Shown here piece after piece: positions 26,926 through 35,320 of a stretch of 64,000 bases of DNA. Source of the stretch: Pectobacterium aquaticum. Lineage in GTDB: Bacteria; Pseudomonadota; Gammaproteobacteria; Enterobacterales; Enterobacteriaceae. A model generated the notes under the pieces. The model was not told the DNA's origin. It did no database searches and saw nothing but the letters and a program-made list of their open reading frames with translations. Where the stretch lies: positions 124,001-188,000 of the forward strand of contig NZ_CP086253.1 of the NCBI RefSeq assembly GCF_003382565.3, given 5' to 3'. Made by a program: the position numbers and the translations under genes. The first letter of the stretch is position 1. The number at the start of each line of letters is the position of its first letter.

Positions 26926-27030
26926 CTGTCTCTTCGTCCATTTTATGCGGACGAAGAGACAGGGTGCGCAATTAATGTCATTATTTTCATGCTACCTCGT
27001 AGCACGCGCCTGGTACGGGGCGGCTTGTAT
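26926..27030. repeat. hairpin plus conserved box, copy 1 (downstream of pfkA)
   Basis: A perfect 14-bp stem (CTGTCTCTTCGTCC and its complement, 9-nt loop) at 26926-26962 is followed by TTTTCATGCTACCTCGTAGC and a GGGGCGGCT box. A second copy with the same order lies at 60178-60285 after metL. The stem can act as a terminator in either direction. Confidence 0.75.
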
Positions 27031-27042
27031 CTTATCCCACGT

Positions 27043-27354
27043 GGTGATGAATCCAATTAGTAGAACATGTATTTCACAATGAAAGCTGTGATGACTTTCT
27101 CATGTAACTCAATCGAGTGTGCGAAGCCGATTGTTTTTCGGGCCAGACGTTTAATGCGCGTCCTCAATGTCAGGTTGTTACGCTCAATACGTTGAGTGAA
27201 GATTTTGCCTGTCAGATGCGTATCCTTTGGCACTTTTCTGGCATCACTGCCCCACTCATTGCGGGTTATCATTCCGATGTTAAATGGTGTAAGGCGTGCC
27301 AATAACTCACAGCAGGTTTCATCCGTGTGGGGCCAAATGTATAGGCCAGTACAC
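27043..27354 (-). mobile_element. IS1-family remnant (3' part of insB plus right end)
   Basis: Minus-strand coding fragment ending TQRIERNNLTLRTRIKRLAR and ELHEKVITAFIVKYMFY, the C-terminus of an IS1 InsB transposase. The outer end at 27043 reads GGTGATGAATCCAATT, an IS1 right inverted repeat. A one-base loss near the VLAYTFGP segment (about 27335) shifts the frame. The 5' part, insA and the left end are missing, so the element is dead. It abuts an rhs fragment. Confidence 0.82.
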
Positions 27355-27661
27355 CGCCCGTCCTGCTGCTGAAAGCTCATGTCACGGGTCAGCCTGCCCA
27401 TCACGTCATATTCCAACTGCTGGACGAATGCACTGCCTGAACGGGACGCTTCCCGCCCAGCGGCATCATGAGCAAGGGTGAGCTCTGCGCCGTCCGGCAA
27501 CTGTACCTGTTGCCGGACGGCGCAGAGCTGTATACGAAAGTACTGGTCAGCGCGTCGTCACCTTCGTTTTCCCCGATCAGCGTTCGCGTTACGGTGCGTG
27601 CGGTATCCCGCTCGCGGATAACCCGCGCATCCGCATCCAGCCTACTAGTAATGTTTAGCAT
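27355..27661 (-). pseudogene. rhs-family gene fragment, frameshifted
   Basis: About 100 codons of YD-repeat/Rhs core on the minus strand in two frames: SRLDADARVIRERDTARTVT first, then LPDGAELTLAHDAAGREA and QQLEYDVMGRLTRDMSF. These are typical Rhs repeat motifs. The fragment has neither the N-terminus nor a C-terminal toxin tip. The frames change at a palindrome (27481-27529), and the 3' end is replaced by IS1 sequence. Confidence 0.75.
27481..27529. repeat. perfect 21-bp inverted repeat within the rhs fragment
   Basis: Two 21-bp arms (27481-27501 and 27509-27529) separated by TGTACCT are exact reverse complements. One arm encodes the normal Rhs segment LPDGAEL; the other is its inverted copy, replacing the expected YDALGNR-type motif. 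Confidence 0.9.
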
Positions 27662-27667
27662 TGAACA

Positions 27668-28918
27668 TTACTGATGTAACAAAATATTCTGCATCGCAGG
27701 GATATAACCGTAATCAAATACTTCTCTCACAAAAGAACGATTGCCCTCTAGCATGATCTTTACCGTAGGCGCCTCGGTACCGCCGATACGGAAATCTTGA
27801 CCGCTGGTCGGGACACTATCGATAAACGATGTCACCAAACCATTCGGCATCATATAGTGTGAATAAGTCTGGAACGGTTGCTTAGGTGGGTTACCAAGTA
27901 TTAAACCGGAAGTATTCATGGGCGTGTAAGGGCCAAACAAACGGTCACTTACAAAACCGTATAGCCCGTCGGGTCCAGTCAACCCGTCGGCGTAGGTGAA
28001 CTTATGACTGATTGTGAACAGGTAATATTTTCCATCCTGAAACACATAGTGTGGGCGTTCAGTCTGGTCATTGACACCAACCGCTGTGATTAGGGGCGGC
28101 AGAATCTCCCATTCATCGCCTTTTAGATCTTTAGCTACAGCCAAACCGATACAACCAACCTGAAAGCGCGCACCACCTACATATTCATAGCCTGGTGGCA
28201 CTAGCCCTACTTCAGCCGGTCCTACAACATGTGAACCTCTATCGCCAGCCACATTACCTTCAAACACCATATATAATTTACCGTCCTTCGGATCGATAAA
28301 CGGGCTTGGATCACGAAAGTTCCAGGTAGCATTCTGAGCTTCAGTCTGGTAATAAACCCCATCCGCCTCGAACAGTCGCTTGACCTCGTTGAAGTCCAAC
28401 AGTTGAACGCCCTCGTCAGACGTCACAATCCGACCACGGACTTTGGCAATTGTGGAGCCTGGTGTGACGCATGTATAATAAAGGTCGATATCGCCCTCGC
28501 TATTCAGCAGTATCGGCGTCCCTGCCCATTCGCGAGCTGTCGGTGAAACCCCTTCGGCCATCACGCGGCCACCGAAAATCCAGTCTTTACCGGTTCGAGA
28601 ATACCAATAACACATCCGTGCGCGTCCATGCCGGTCCTCCCAGTCGGCCTTGATATCATAATTGCCTTGACCATCAATATACTGCGGATCATGCGGATGC
28701 CGGTCAGCCGTCAGGGTTAAAATTACAGACCAGCCGTTGATGGATACTATAGTACCCTCCAAGGTACGCAGCGGCATGGTGTCCCAGATAAATATATTAT
28801 TATTCATGACTGGAAAATCAGGGCTAACCAAGGGTTGTGTGGTAGTTGGATCATTTTCATTAATTTTCAAGACATCTGCACGAGTCCAGATGGTTGGTTT
28901 ATAATTTACCGCTTTCAT
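27668..28918 (-). CDS. lsc: levansucrase (GH68)
   Basis: Extracellular fructosyltransferase that splits sucrose and builds levan. 416 residues, very close to Erwinia amylovora Lsc as I remember it (415 residues). The catalytic triad is in place: nucleophile Asp46 in FIWDTMPLR, Asp203 in NFRDPSPF, and acid/base Glu287 in NDQTERPH. There is no signal peptide, as in other Gram-negative levansucrases, so secretion does not use Sec. The start follows AAAGG. It sits between rhs/IS1 debris and a mini-IS1, with a very AT-rich promoter region, which points to horizontal transfer. Confidence 0.95.
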   Translation of the reverse strand: MKAVNYKPTIWTRADVLKINENDPTTTQPLVSPDFPVMNNNIFIWDTMPLRTLEGTIVSINGWSVILTLTADRHPHDPQYIDGQGNYDIKADWEDRHGRARMCYWYSRTGKDWIFGGRVMAEGVSPTAREWAGTPILLNSEGDIDLYYTCVTPGSTIAKVRGRIVTSDEGVQLLDFNEVKRLFEADGVYYQTEAQNATWNFRDPSPFIDPKDGKLYMVFEGNVAGDRGSHVVGPAEVGLVPPGYEYVGGARFQVGCIGLAVAKDLKGDEWEILPPLITAVGVNDQTERPHYVFQDGKYYLFTISHKFTYADGLTGPDGLYGFVSDRLFGPYTPMNTSGLILGNPPKQPFQTYSHYMMPNGLVTSFIDSVPTSGQDFRIGGTEAPTVKIMLEGNRSFVREVFDYGYIPAMQNILLHQ

Positions 28919-29671
28919 AAGGTTTACCTTTTAATAAGTGAGTAATACGGTGGTGGGCATAACAGCGAAGTATATATTACTGCAACCCGTTTAACTGCAT
29001 GGCCAATTTGCTTTTGTTGACTATGTCAGTATATTTTCATGGTCCTGCTGTATTTATATGTATGATAGGATTCAGCTACATCGTAACTATCCACACCTGA
29101 CCATGCCTGAGATTGATAGTCAATTAAAACGCTGTAAGAAACTATTTATATGAAGGTGATTCTATATGAAGGTAATTTTTCAAATAGTAGGTGGTACTCA
29201 TCAGCGGTCACCACTTTCAGAGCGTGAGTTTTGGTCCAATTAATTTCAATTGTTATGAAAAATTAGCATCTGATATAAATAATTTATGATTATTTATCAG
29301 TGAGTTATTCTTTTTGTAAAGAAAGTCAAGAACATGGTTTTCGCTATTTCCCCCAGATCACGCCACCTTCTTACTAGTACATTTTATTAACATGGGTTAC
29401 TACGTGTAAATTACGCACATATAAAATAATTGTAACTTGAAAATAATTAAATTTCATTTAACAAAAAATGACATGCAACAATACAAAAAATAATTATGTA
29501 AAAAATAATAAAATTTAATATATTTTACGGAATGATAGTGAAATTCGCATGAATATTATTTTTTATTTCGTTATGTAAATTCAGATTATATTTTTTTCAA
29601 GTTGTGTCGAATCTCTTTGTGATGGCTATTGCACACGTTCCTCACGTATATTTCGGCGATGAAAATAATTA
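28919..29671. other. AT-rich non-coding region upstream of levansucrase
   Basis: About 750 bp without a credible ORF; the stretch near 29420-29530 is almost pure A/T. It must hold the lsc promoter and is a plausible H-NS-binding and transfer-derived segment. I could not assign a regulator site. Confidence 0.6.
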
Positions 29672-29851
29672 GGTGGTGACTTAAAAGCGTTAATTTTATA
29701 AAGTCTTTTTTTAAGGATACGTTTTATGACAGTCACTATCGAAGTGCCGTGCCGATATTGTCAGCAGACAGAACCCGTTCATTTGAACTACATGAAAAAA
29801 TCATTGGTACCGATATCGAAAATACCATTACAACGTATTTGAGTCATAACC
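29672..29851 (+). mobile_element. 180-bp internally deleted IS1-type element
   Basis: Left end GGTGGTGACTTAAAAGCG and right end (read inward) GGTTATGACTCAAATACG agree at 13 of 18 positions and resemble IS1 ends. Inside, an ATG at 29726 encodes TVTIEVPCRYCQQTEPV, the zinc-finger start of an InsA protein. Within a few bases the DNA switches to the InsB C-terminus (ELHEKIIGTDIEN, in another frame). Nearly all of the transposase is deleted, leaving a MITE-like relic. I saw no clear target duplication. Confidence 0.7.
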
Positions 29852-30188
29852 AAAAACAAGTGCTGTTATTGATTAGAGAAAGCCGATGATTTTGAGGGTG
29901 CCGTCAAATTACGTGCCGATTTTTCCTGTGGAATCCATCACGCAGATCATTCATTTTCAGCATAGTGAAGTCTCGTCATTAACTGGCATAATGCGTATGT
30001 CATTTTCGGTCAATACCTTAACGGAACGTTCCCGTCGGACATGAGTCGGCGTGTTGGCCTACACTCGTTAAGGGCGCGCCTGTTGGTGCCGATGCATGAT
30101 AGCGCCCATTGCCGAGAAAAGTGCTTACTTGCCAATATCTGCCCGGCGTGAAAGGGCGGGTATACATAGAGATTATTGAGGTTTTCGC

Positions 30189-31073
30189 ATGAAAAAAGTT
30201 ACCGTTGCCGCAACACAAATGGCGTGTTCCTGGGATCTGCCCAAGAATATCGAAAACGCTGAAAAACTGGTGCGACAAGCGCATGCAAAAGGCGCGCAGG
30301 TTATCCTGATTCAGGAACTGTTTGCCGCACCGTATTTCTGTATCGATCAAAGCCCAGAGCACTATGCGCTGGCGCAGGAGCTGGAAACCAGCCCGCTGAT
30401 TAAGCATTTTTCCGCACTGGCGGCGGAGCTGAACGTGGTGTTGCCGTTGAGCTTCTTTGAGCGTGCCAATAACGCCTATTACAACTCGCTGGTGATGATT
30501 GACGCGGACGGTTCTGTGCTGGATGTTTATCGCAAAACGCACATTCCGAATGGCCCGGCGTACCAGGAGAAGCAATTCTTCATTCCGGGCGATACCGGTT
30601 TTAAAGTCTGGCAGACGCGCTACGCAAAAATCGGCGTGGGCATTTGCTGGGATCAGTGGTTCCCAGAAACCGCACGCAGCCTGGCGTTGAAGGGTGCCGA
30701 GCTGATTTTCTATCCGACCGCGATTGGTTCTGAACCCGCTTACCCAGACATCGACAGCCAGCCGCACTGGACCCGCGTTCAGCAAGGTCACGCCGCCGCG
30801 AATCTGGTGCCGGTAATCGCATCCAACCGTATTGGTACAGAAGCCAGCAAATACATCGACGGTCTGGAAATGACGTTCTACGGCTCGTCCTTCATTGCCG
30901 ACCAAACGGGGGCGCTGTTGGCACAGGCCAATAAGACGGATGAAGCGATTTTGGTGCATGAATTTGATTTAGAAGCCATTGCGGCACAGCGTGCGTCATG
31001 GGGCCTGTTCCGCGACCGTCGCCCGGAAATGTACGGCACGATTGCCACCTCTGACGGCAAGACCGGGAGATAA
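30189..31073 (+). CDS. aguB: N-carbamoylputrescine amidase AguB
   Basis: Nitrilase-superfamily amidase of 294 residues that converts N-carbamoylputrescine to putrescine, CO2 and ammonia. The catalytic triad is visible: Glu43 in LIQELF, Lys116 in YRKTHIPNGP and Cys153 in GICWDQWFPE. Cytoplasmic. It starts after a GAGG site and is directly followed by aguA, its pathway partner. Part of the accessory block between pfkA and tpiA. Confidence 0.95.
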   Translation: MKKVTVAATQMACSWDLPKNIENAEKLVRQAHAKGAQVILIQELFAAPYFCIDQSPEHYALAQELETSPLIKHFSALAAELNVVLPLSFFERANNAYYNSLVMIDADGSVLDVYRKTHIPNGPAYQEKQFFIPGDTGFKVWQTRYAKIGVGICWDQWFPETARSLALKGAELIFYPTAIGSEPAYPDIDSQPHWTRVQQGHAAANLVPVIASNRIGTEASKYIDGLEMTFYGSSFIADQTGALLAQANKTDEAILVHEFDLEAIAAQRASWGLFRDRRPEMYGTIATSDGKTGR

Positions 31074-31076
31074 GTG

Positions 31077-32180
31077 ATGTCACAGTTAGCTACTCCTCAT
31101 CTCACTACGCCGCAGCAGGATGGCTTTGCGATGCCCGCCGAATGGGCACCGCATGATGCCGTGTGGATGATTTGGCCGTATCGTACCGACAACTGGCGCG
31201 AGCAGGGTGTTCCGGCGCAGAAAACGTTCGCGCGCGTGGCGGAAGCCATCGCCCAGAACACGCCGGTTATCATGGGCGTGCCTGCACGCTACATGGCAGA
31301 TGCGCAAAAAGTGATGCCGGTGAACGTCACGTTGGTGGAAATGGAAAGTGACGACGCCTGGATGCGTGACACTGGTCCAACCATCGTGCTGAATCAGGCC
31401 GGTCAGCGTCGGGGTATCGACTGGCAGTTCAACGCCTGGGGCGGCGAGCTGGGCGGTCTGTATGAAGACTGGCGTCAGGATGAGAAAGTGGCGGCACAGG
31501 TGCTGGACTATCATCAGGCCGCACGCTATGCTGCGCCGCTGATTCTGGAAGGTGGGTCGATCCATGTTGATGGTGAAGGCACCCTGTTGACCACGGCAGA
31601 ATGCTTGCTCAATCCGAACCGTAACCCGCATTTAAGCAAGGCGGAAATCGAACAGCTGATGCGTGATTACCTCGATATTTCGACGGTTATCTGGCTGGAA
31701 GAAGGCGTGTATAACGACGAAACCGACGGGCATATCGATAATATGTGCTGCTTCGTGCGCCCCGGCGAAGTGGCGCTGCACTGGACGGATGATGAAAACG
31801 ATCCGCAGTATGTGCGCTCTATGGCCGCTTATCGTGTGTTATCTACGGCCAAAGATGCTCAGGGTCGACAGTTGAAAATCTGGAAATTACCTGCCCCCGG
31901 TCCACTGTATGCAACCAAAGAGGAAGCACAGAGCGTGGACAGCGGCGATGCCGTTGAACGACTTGCCGGTTCCCGCCTGGCGGGTTCTTATGTGAATTTC
32001 CTGATCAGCAACCAGCAGATTGTTTTCCCGCTGCTGGATGAGAAGACGGATGATGTTGCACGCGATCTGCTGCAACAGATGTTCCCTGGCTACGTGATTA
32101 GCGGCGTGCCTGCGCGGGAAATCCTGCTGGGCGGGGGAAATATTCACTGCATTACGCAGCAAATCCCTGCGGCGAAGTAA
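31077..32180 (+). CDS. aguA: agmatine deiminase AguA
   Basis: Guanidino-group-modifying enzyme of 367 residues that hydrolyses agmatine to N-carbamoylputrescine, which AguB then cleaves. The active-site motifs are ESDDAWMRDTGP near residue 90, EGGSIHVDGEGT near 160, DGHIDN near 218, and nucleophile Cys358 in GGGNIHCITQQ. The ATG at 31077 lies three bases after the aguB stop with a GGGAG site inside the aguB end; a GTG at 31074 is also in frame. Together the genes make putrescine from plant or host agmatine. Confidence 0.95.
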   Translation: MSQLATPHLTTPQQDGFAMPAEWAPHDAVWMIWPYRTDNWREQGVPAQKTFARVAEAIAQNTPVIMGVPARYMADAQKVMPVNVTLVEMESDDAWMRDTGPTIVLNQAGQRRGIDWQFNAWGGELGGLYEDWRQDEKVAAQVLDYHQAARYAAPLILEGGSIHVDGEGTLLTTAECLLNPNRNPHLSKAEIEQLMRDYLDISTVIWLEEGVYNDETDGHIDNMCCFVRPGEVALHWTDDENDPQYVRSMAAYRVLSTAKDAQGRQLKIWKLPAPGPLYATKEEAQSVDSGDAVERLAGSRLAGSYVNFLISNQQIVFPLLDEKTDDVARDLLQQMFPGYVISGVPAREILLGGGNIHCITQQIPAAK

Positions 32181-32227
32181 CGTTTCCTATTCTCTGACGG
32201 TGGGCGATCACGCTAGCCGTGATTATT

Positions 32228-32256
32228 CCCCCTGTTAGCATGCGGCTCACAGGGGG
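32228..32256 (+). terminator. hairpin downstream of aguA
   Basis: CCCCCTGT and ACAGGGGG arms with a 13-nt loop, but only a weak T-rich tail. Possible terminator for aguBA. Confidence 0.35.
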
Positions 32257-32302
32257 ATCATCTCATCAGGATTAGCGTAAAAGGCTGGTTTTAGAAGTTG
32301 CA

Positions 32303-32617
32303 TCAAATTTTGATGTCGCTTGGGGAATGGTTTTTAAGCCAATCCGCCATCGCTGCATCCATGCGGGTTTGCCAACCGCGACCAGTCGCTTTGAAAGCTG
32401 CGATAACTTCCGGTGAGTATCGAATACTGACTTGTACTTTTGGTGCAGGTTTAACGGGGCGTCCCTGTTTGCGCATTGCTTTCAATTTACTGAAAGGCAT
32501 AAGCTGCACGTTCTCACCTTCAAGCGAGCGTGTATCAGGATCTTGTGCGATAGCTTCCTGAATTTTACGGTCTTCCTCATCCGTAGGGAGGATAGTACCC
32601 TGCTTAAGTTTTGGCAT
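32303..32617 (-). CDS. brnA: BrnA-family antitoxin
   Basis: A 104-residue antitoxin with a ribbon-helix-helix C-terminus (KVQVSIRYSPEVIAAFKATG then GWQTRMDAAMADWL), typical of BrnA. It neutralises the BrnT ribonuclease and represses the operon. The ATG at 32617 follows GGAGG and overlaps the brnT end by 14 bases. The longer frame from 32686 lies within brnT and is not used. Confidence 0.9.
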   Translation of the reverse strand: MPKLKQGTILPTDEEDRKIQEAIAQDPDTRSLEGENVQLMPFSKLKAMRKQGRPVKPAPKVQVSIRYSPEVIAAFKATGRGWQTRMDAAMADWLKNHSPSDIKI

Positions 32618-32894
32618 ATTTTTCCACCTCCGCTTTAGTGGCTTTCCGCAAACTGATGATGCGGTAAATTTCTTCGTCGTCTCCATCGCTGTAAGTAAAT
32701 ACTACGACATAAATTCGGTTGTTGAGATAAGCAAGGCCGTAAGTGATACCGATGTAACGGTCTTCGCTGTAGTTACCAAGAGAGTCAGATGCGGCAACCA
32801 TTCGGTCCCAATCAAGATATTTAGCATCGGCCAAGTAAACGCCGTGTTTTTGCTTATTACTCTGATTCTTAATCGGGTCGAATATAATTTTCAT
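32604..32894 (-). CDS. brnT: BrnT-family ribonuclease toxin
   Basis: A 96-residue toxin of the BrnT family with a RelE-like RNase fold. It begins with an FDPIKNQSNKQKHGV segment, the conserved start of BrnT (DxxKNxxNxxKHGV). Downstream are EDRYIGITYGL and YRIISLRKATKAEVEKY, which hold the family's conserved arginine and glutamate. Toxin precedes antitoxin, as is usual for brnTA. A perfect palindrome lies just upstream. Confidence 0.9.
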   Translation of the reverse strand: MKIIFDPIKNQSNKQKHGVYLADAKYLDWDRMVAASDSLGNYSEDRYIGITYGLAYLNNRIYVVVFTYSDGDDEEIYRIISLRKATKAEVEKYAKT

Positions 32895-32897
32895 TTG

Positions 32898-32917
32898 TTT
32901 ATTGTAGCTACAATAAA
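32898..32917. promoter_or_regulatory. perfect 20-bp palindrome, candidate brnTA operator
   Basis: TTTATTGTAGCTACAATAAA is fully self-complementary and ends four bases before the brnT start codon, so bound BrnA would cover the promoter or ribosome site. Confidence 0.7.
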
Positions 32918-32993
32918 TATGAAGTCAAACGTATAGAAATAGCCAGACAAGCTGACAGTGAATCTAGTGGTGCTGATAGTTGAATGAGATCAA

Positions 32994-33031
32994 AAAAAGC
33001 CGGTTGGCGCGACAGCACGAACCGGCTTTTT
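32994..33031 (-). terminator. tpiA terminator
   Basis: Stem AAAAAGCCGGTT/AACCGGCTTTTT with a 14-nt loop. On the minus strand it is followed by a run of T, 40 bp past the tpiA stop. Confidence 0.88.
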
Positions 33032-33070
33032 CATTGGACGAACAGATGTCCGTCCGTTTTCTGTCAACGC

Positions 33071-33838
33071 TTAGCCGCGTTTAGCGTCGGCTGCCGCTTT
33101 CACGATGACAGCAAAGGCGTCAGCTTTCAGTGATGCACCGCCAACCAGCGCGCCGTCGATGTCCGGCTGGGTGAACAGCTCGGCGGCATTCGCCGCATTC
33201 ACCGAACCGCCGTACTGGATGATCACTTGCTCAGCAACAGCTGCATCTTGCTTAGCGATGTGATCACGGATGAATTTGTGAACCGCCTGAGCCTGTGCTG
33301 GGGTTGCAGATTTGCCGGTACCGATGGCCCATACAGGTTCGTAGGCGATAACGGTGTTTTCAAATGCTTTCGCGCCCAGTGTATTCAGCACAGCGTCCAG
33401 TTGACGTGCACAGACGGCTTCCGTCTGGCCCGCTTCGTTTTCTGCTTCGGTTTCGCCAATGCACAGCACCGGAATCAGACCGACATTTTTCAGCACGCCA
33501 AATTTCTTCGCAATGAATTCATCGCTTTCTTTGTGGTAGGTTCGGCGCTCAGAGTGTCCGATGATGATGTATTTCGCGCCGATGTCTTTCAGCATCTCGG
33601 CAGACGTTTCGCCGGTGAAAGCGCCGGAAAGGTTCACGTCAACGTTCTGCGCGCCCAGCGCAATGCGGCTGCCGGCCAGTTGGTGATTAGCTTGATCGAG
33701 GTAGATAGCCGGTGGTGCAATCGCTACGCCACAGCCGTCAACGGTGCTGAGCTCTTTACGCAGACCCGCGATCAGTTCGTTGACCATGTTAGTGCTGCCG
33801 TTCAGCTTCCAGTTACCCATAACTAATGGATGTCGCAT
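33071..33838 (-). CDS. tpiA: triosephosphate isomerase TpiA
   Basis: Interconverts dihydroxyacetone phosphate and glyceraldehyde 3-phosphate. 255 residues. Active-site residues Lys11 in GNWKLNGS, His95 in IIGHSERR and Glu167 in AYEPVWAIGTG are present, as is the phosphate loop YGGSVNAAN. Homodimeric TIM barrel in the cytoplasm. It takes up DHAP from the otn pathway and from glycerol (glpFK) encoded in the same window. Own terminator follows. Confidence 0.98.
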   Translation of the reverse strand: MRHPLVMGNWKLNGSTNMVNELIAGLRKELSTVDGCGVAIAPPAIYLDQANHQLAGSRIALGAQNVDVNLSGAFTGETSAEMLKDIGAKYIIIGHSERRTYHKESDEFIAKKFGVLKNVGLIPVLCIGETEAENEAGQTEAVCARQLDAVLNTLGAKAFENTVIAYEPVWAIGTGKSATPAQAQAVHKFIRDHIAKQDAAVAEQVIIQYGGSVNAANAAELFTQPDIDGALVGGASLKADAFAVIVKAAADAKRG

Positions 33839-34003
33839 CTTTTTTCCTCCAGCCGGAATCGCGAATGAATCAATATGTTAGTAAATCAAGGTGTTAATGA
33901 ACCGATGCATAAATTTTACTGCCGTTAGGCAATATGACCTGCCCACAGTATAGAGACGAAATGTGACCGTGGCTCTGTTTTTCGTCATTAATTACCGTGT
34001 TGA

Positions 34004-34603
34004 TCACGGTTCAGATAGCGTTAGCTTAATCGGTTCAACAGCAAAAGTTAGCCCTTTTTCACCATCATCTGCAACAACATAACGCAAAGCTCCTTCCGTT
34101 TGCTGATAAAAGCGCTGTCCCTTGCCTTTTTCCAGCAGTCCTGTGACTTTTTTCACACTCTGTTCTTCCGTCAGTGACGGTGCGAATGTGCGCGCCAGCG
34201 CAGCCATATAGTCGATGGCCTGCTTACGACGCACTGCGGTTTCTTGTTCACTTTGCGGTTGCGGTAGCCAGGTAATTTGCAGCGTTTTGATTTTCCCGGT
34301 GCCTTTTTCCAACGCGGTTGAGGCATAGAGGTTGTCGTTGATCCGGCTGGCGGCGCGGGTCAAGATGCTGGTGATATTACCGGTGTCGACAACCCTAAAT
34401 TCCCCGATCGGCAGCGTCGGATTACTCAGATTATAGCGAGAACGAAACTGCGTGATGGTTTGATCGAAGGTGGGGGCTCCAGCCAGCAGATACGGCGCAT
34501 TGGCTGAGGTTTTAGGCGGGAACGTCGGATCGGCTCCTGCGTGAGTCTGGTACAGCACTAGCGATGATAAAACCAAAAGTGAAGCGATGCGTTTTCGTGT
34601 CAT
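34004..34603 (-). CDS. yiiQ: YiiQ-like exported protein (DUF1454)
   Basis: 199 residues from the ATG at 34603, the same length as E. coli YiiQ and in the same place next to tpiA. A signal peptide (MTRKRIASLLVLSSLVLYQT, then HAGA) leads a periplasmic domain of the DUF1454 family. The function is not established. A TTG five codons upstream would be an unlikely start. Transcribed toward tpiA. Confidence 0.88.
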   Translation of the reverse strand: MTRKRIASLLVLSSLVLYQTHAGADPTFPPKTSANAPYLLAGAPTFDQTITQFRSRYNLSNPTLPIGEFRVVDTGNITSILTRAASRINDNLYASTALEKGTGKIKTLQITWLPQPQSEQETAVRRKQAIDYMAALARTFAPSLTEEQSVKKVTGLLEKGKGQRFYQQTEGALRYVVADDGEKGLTFAVEPIKLTLSEP

Positions 34604-34680
34604 AGGGATTCGGGTCAACCACTGCAGAAGATGTCCAGGCCGCTAACGGCGGAATACGTTTGATTAAAACGGCATTTGTG

Positions 34681-34780
34681 CGTTGTTGTCAAAAATAGTA
34701 CGTCGTTGTCAAACATAATACGTTGTTGTCAAACATAGTACGTCGTTGTGAGAAATCACACGTGGCTGACAAAAATCGCG
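34681..34780. repeat. five 20-bp tandem repeats
   Basis: Five consecutive 20-base units beginning CGTTGTTGTCAAAAATAGTA. Units 1-3 differ by one to three bases; units 4 and 5 are more diverged (CGTCGTTGTGAG..., CGTGGCTGACAA...). They lie between the divergent yiiQ and yiiR genes. A period of 20 bp places each unit on nearly the same DNA face. Confidence 0.9.
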
Positions 34781-34880
34781 TAAAGATTGCGGGCAACTGT
34801 CTCGGTTGAGGTAAAATCAGCCAGCGTAAAATACAGATTAATTCGGCCAGAGAGGCCGACAATTCAGGGCGTTATCGTTA

Positions 34881-35303
34881 ATGACATTACAGCAGTGGTG
34901 CTTCTCGTTTAAAGGCCGAGTCGGTCGTCGTGATTTCTGGCTTTGGATGGCGATTTGGGTCGCATTGATGGCGGTGCTGTTTACGCTATCTGGCCAAAGC
35001 TGGCTGGATACGCAATCGACGGCGTTTGGTTTGGTGGTATTACTGTGGCCGACGGCGGCGATCATGGTGAAACGGCTGCATGACCGTAATAAGAGCGGCT
35101 GGTGGGCGCTTCTGCTCGTGGTGGCGTGGATGTTGGTTTCGGGGAATTGGACGATGTTCTCGCCCATCTGGCAGTGGGGCATTGGCCGTTTCTTGCCTAT
35201 CCTGATTGTCGTGATGACGCTGCTCGACTGCGGCGTTTTTCTGGGGACAAAAGGAGAAAACCGCTTTGGGGCAGCGGCGGAGCCGTTTCGTTTCCGCCGC
35301 TAG
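34881..35303 (+). CDS. yiiR: YiiR-like inner-membrane protein (DUF805)
   Basis: Small membrane protein of 140 residues of the DUF805 family, beginning MTLQQWCFSFKGRVGRRDFW, with the conserved basic-aromatic motif GRxxRRDFW and VKRLHDRNKSGWWALL near residue 63. Four hydrophobic segments. E. coli yiiR is likewise next to yiiQ. Molecular function unknown. It converges on fpr, only 17 bp from its end. Confidence 0.88.
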   Translation: MTLQQWCFSFKGRVGRRDFWLWMAIWVALMAVLFTLSGQSWLDTQSTAFGLVVLLWPTAAIMVKRLHDRNKSGWWALLLVVAWMLVSGNWTMFSPIWQWGIGRFLPILIVVMTLLDCGVFLGTKGENRFGAAAEPFRFRR

Positions 35304-35320
35304 TTGGTATAAAACGCGGT

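Noticed and set aside
27057..27500. A single 147-residue protein joining an Rhs start to an IS1 end
   Set aside because: The two halves belong to unrelated families and meet at an insertion and deletion junction; it is a chance fusion in debris.
29672..29851. Target-site duplication around the mini-IS1
   Set aside because: The flanking A-rich bases are not an exact 8-9-bp repeat, so a duplication cannot be claimed.
30018..30959. 313-codon minus-strand ORF antisense to aguB
   Set aside because: A shadow of the GC-rich aubB-strand codon pattern: aguB on the plus strand has a full catalytic triad and explains the DNA.
34681..34780. CRISPR array from regularly spaced repeats
   Set aside because: The 20-bp units are directly adjacent, with no spacers and no cas genes nearby.
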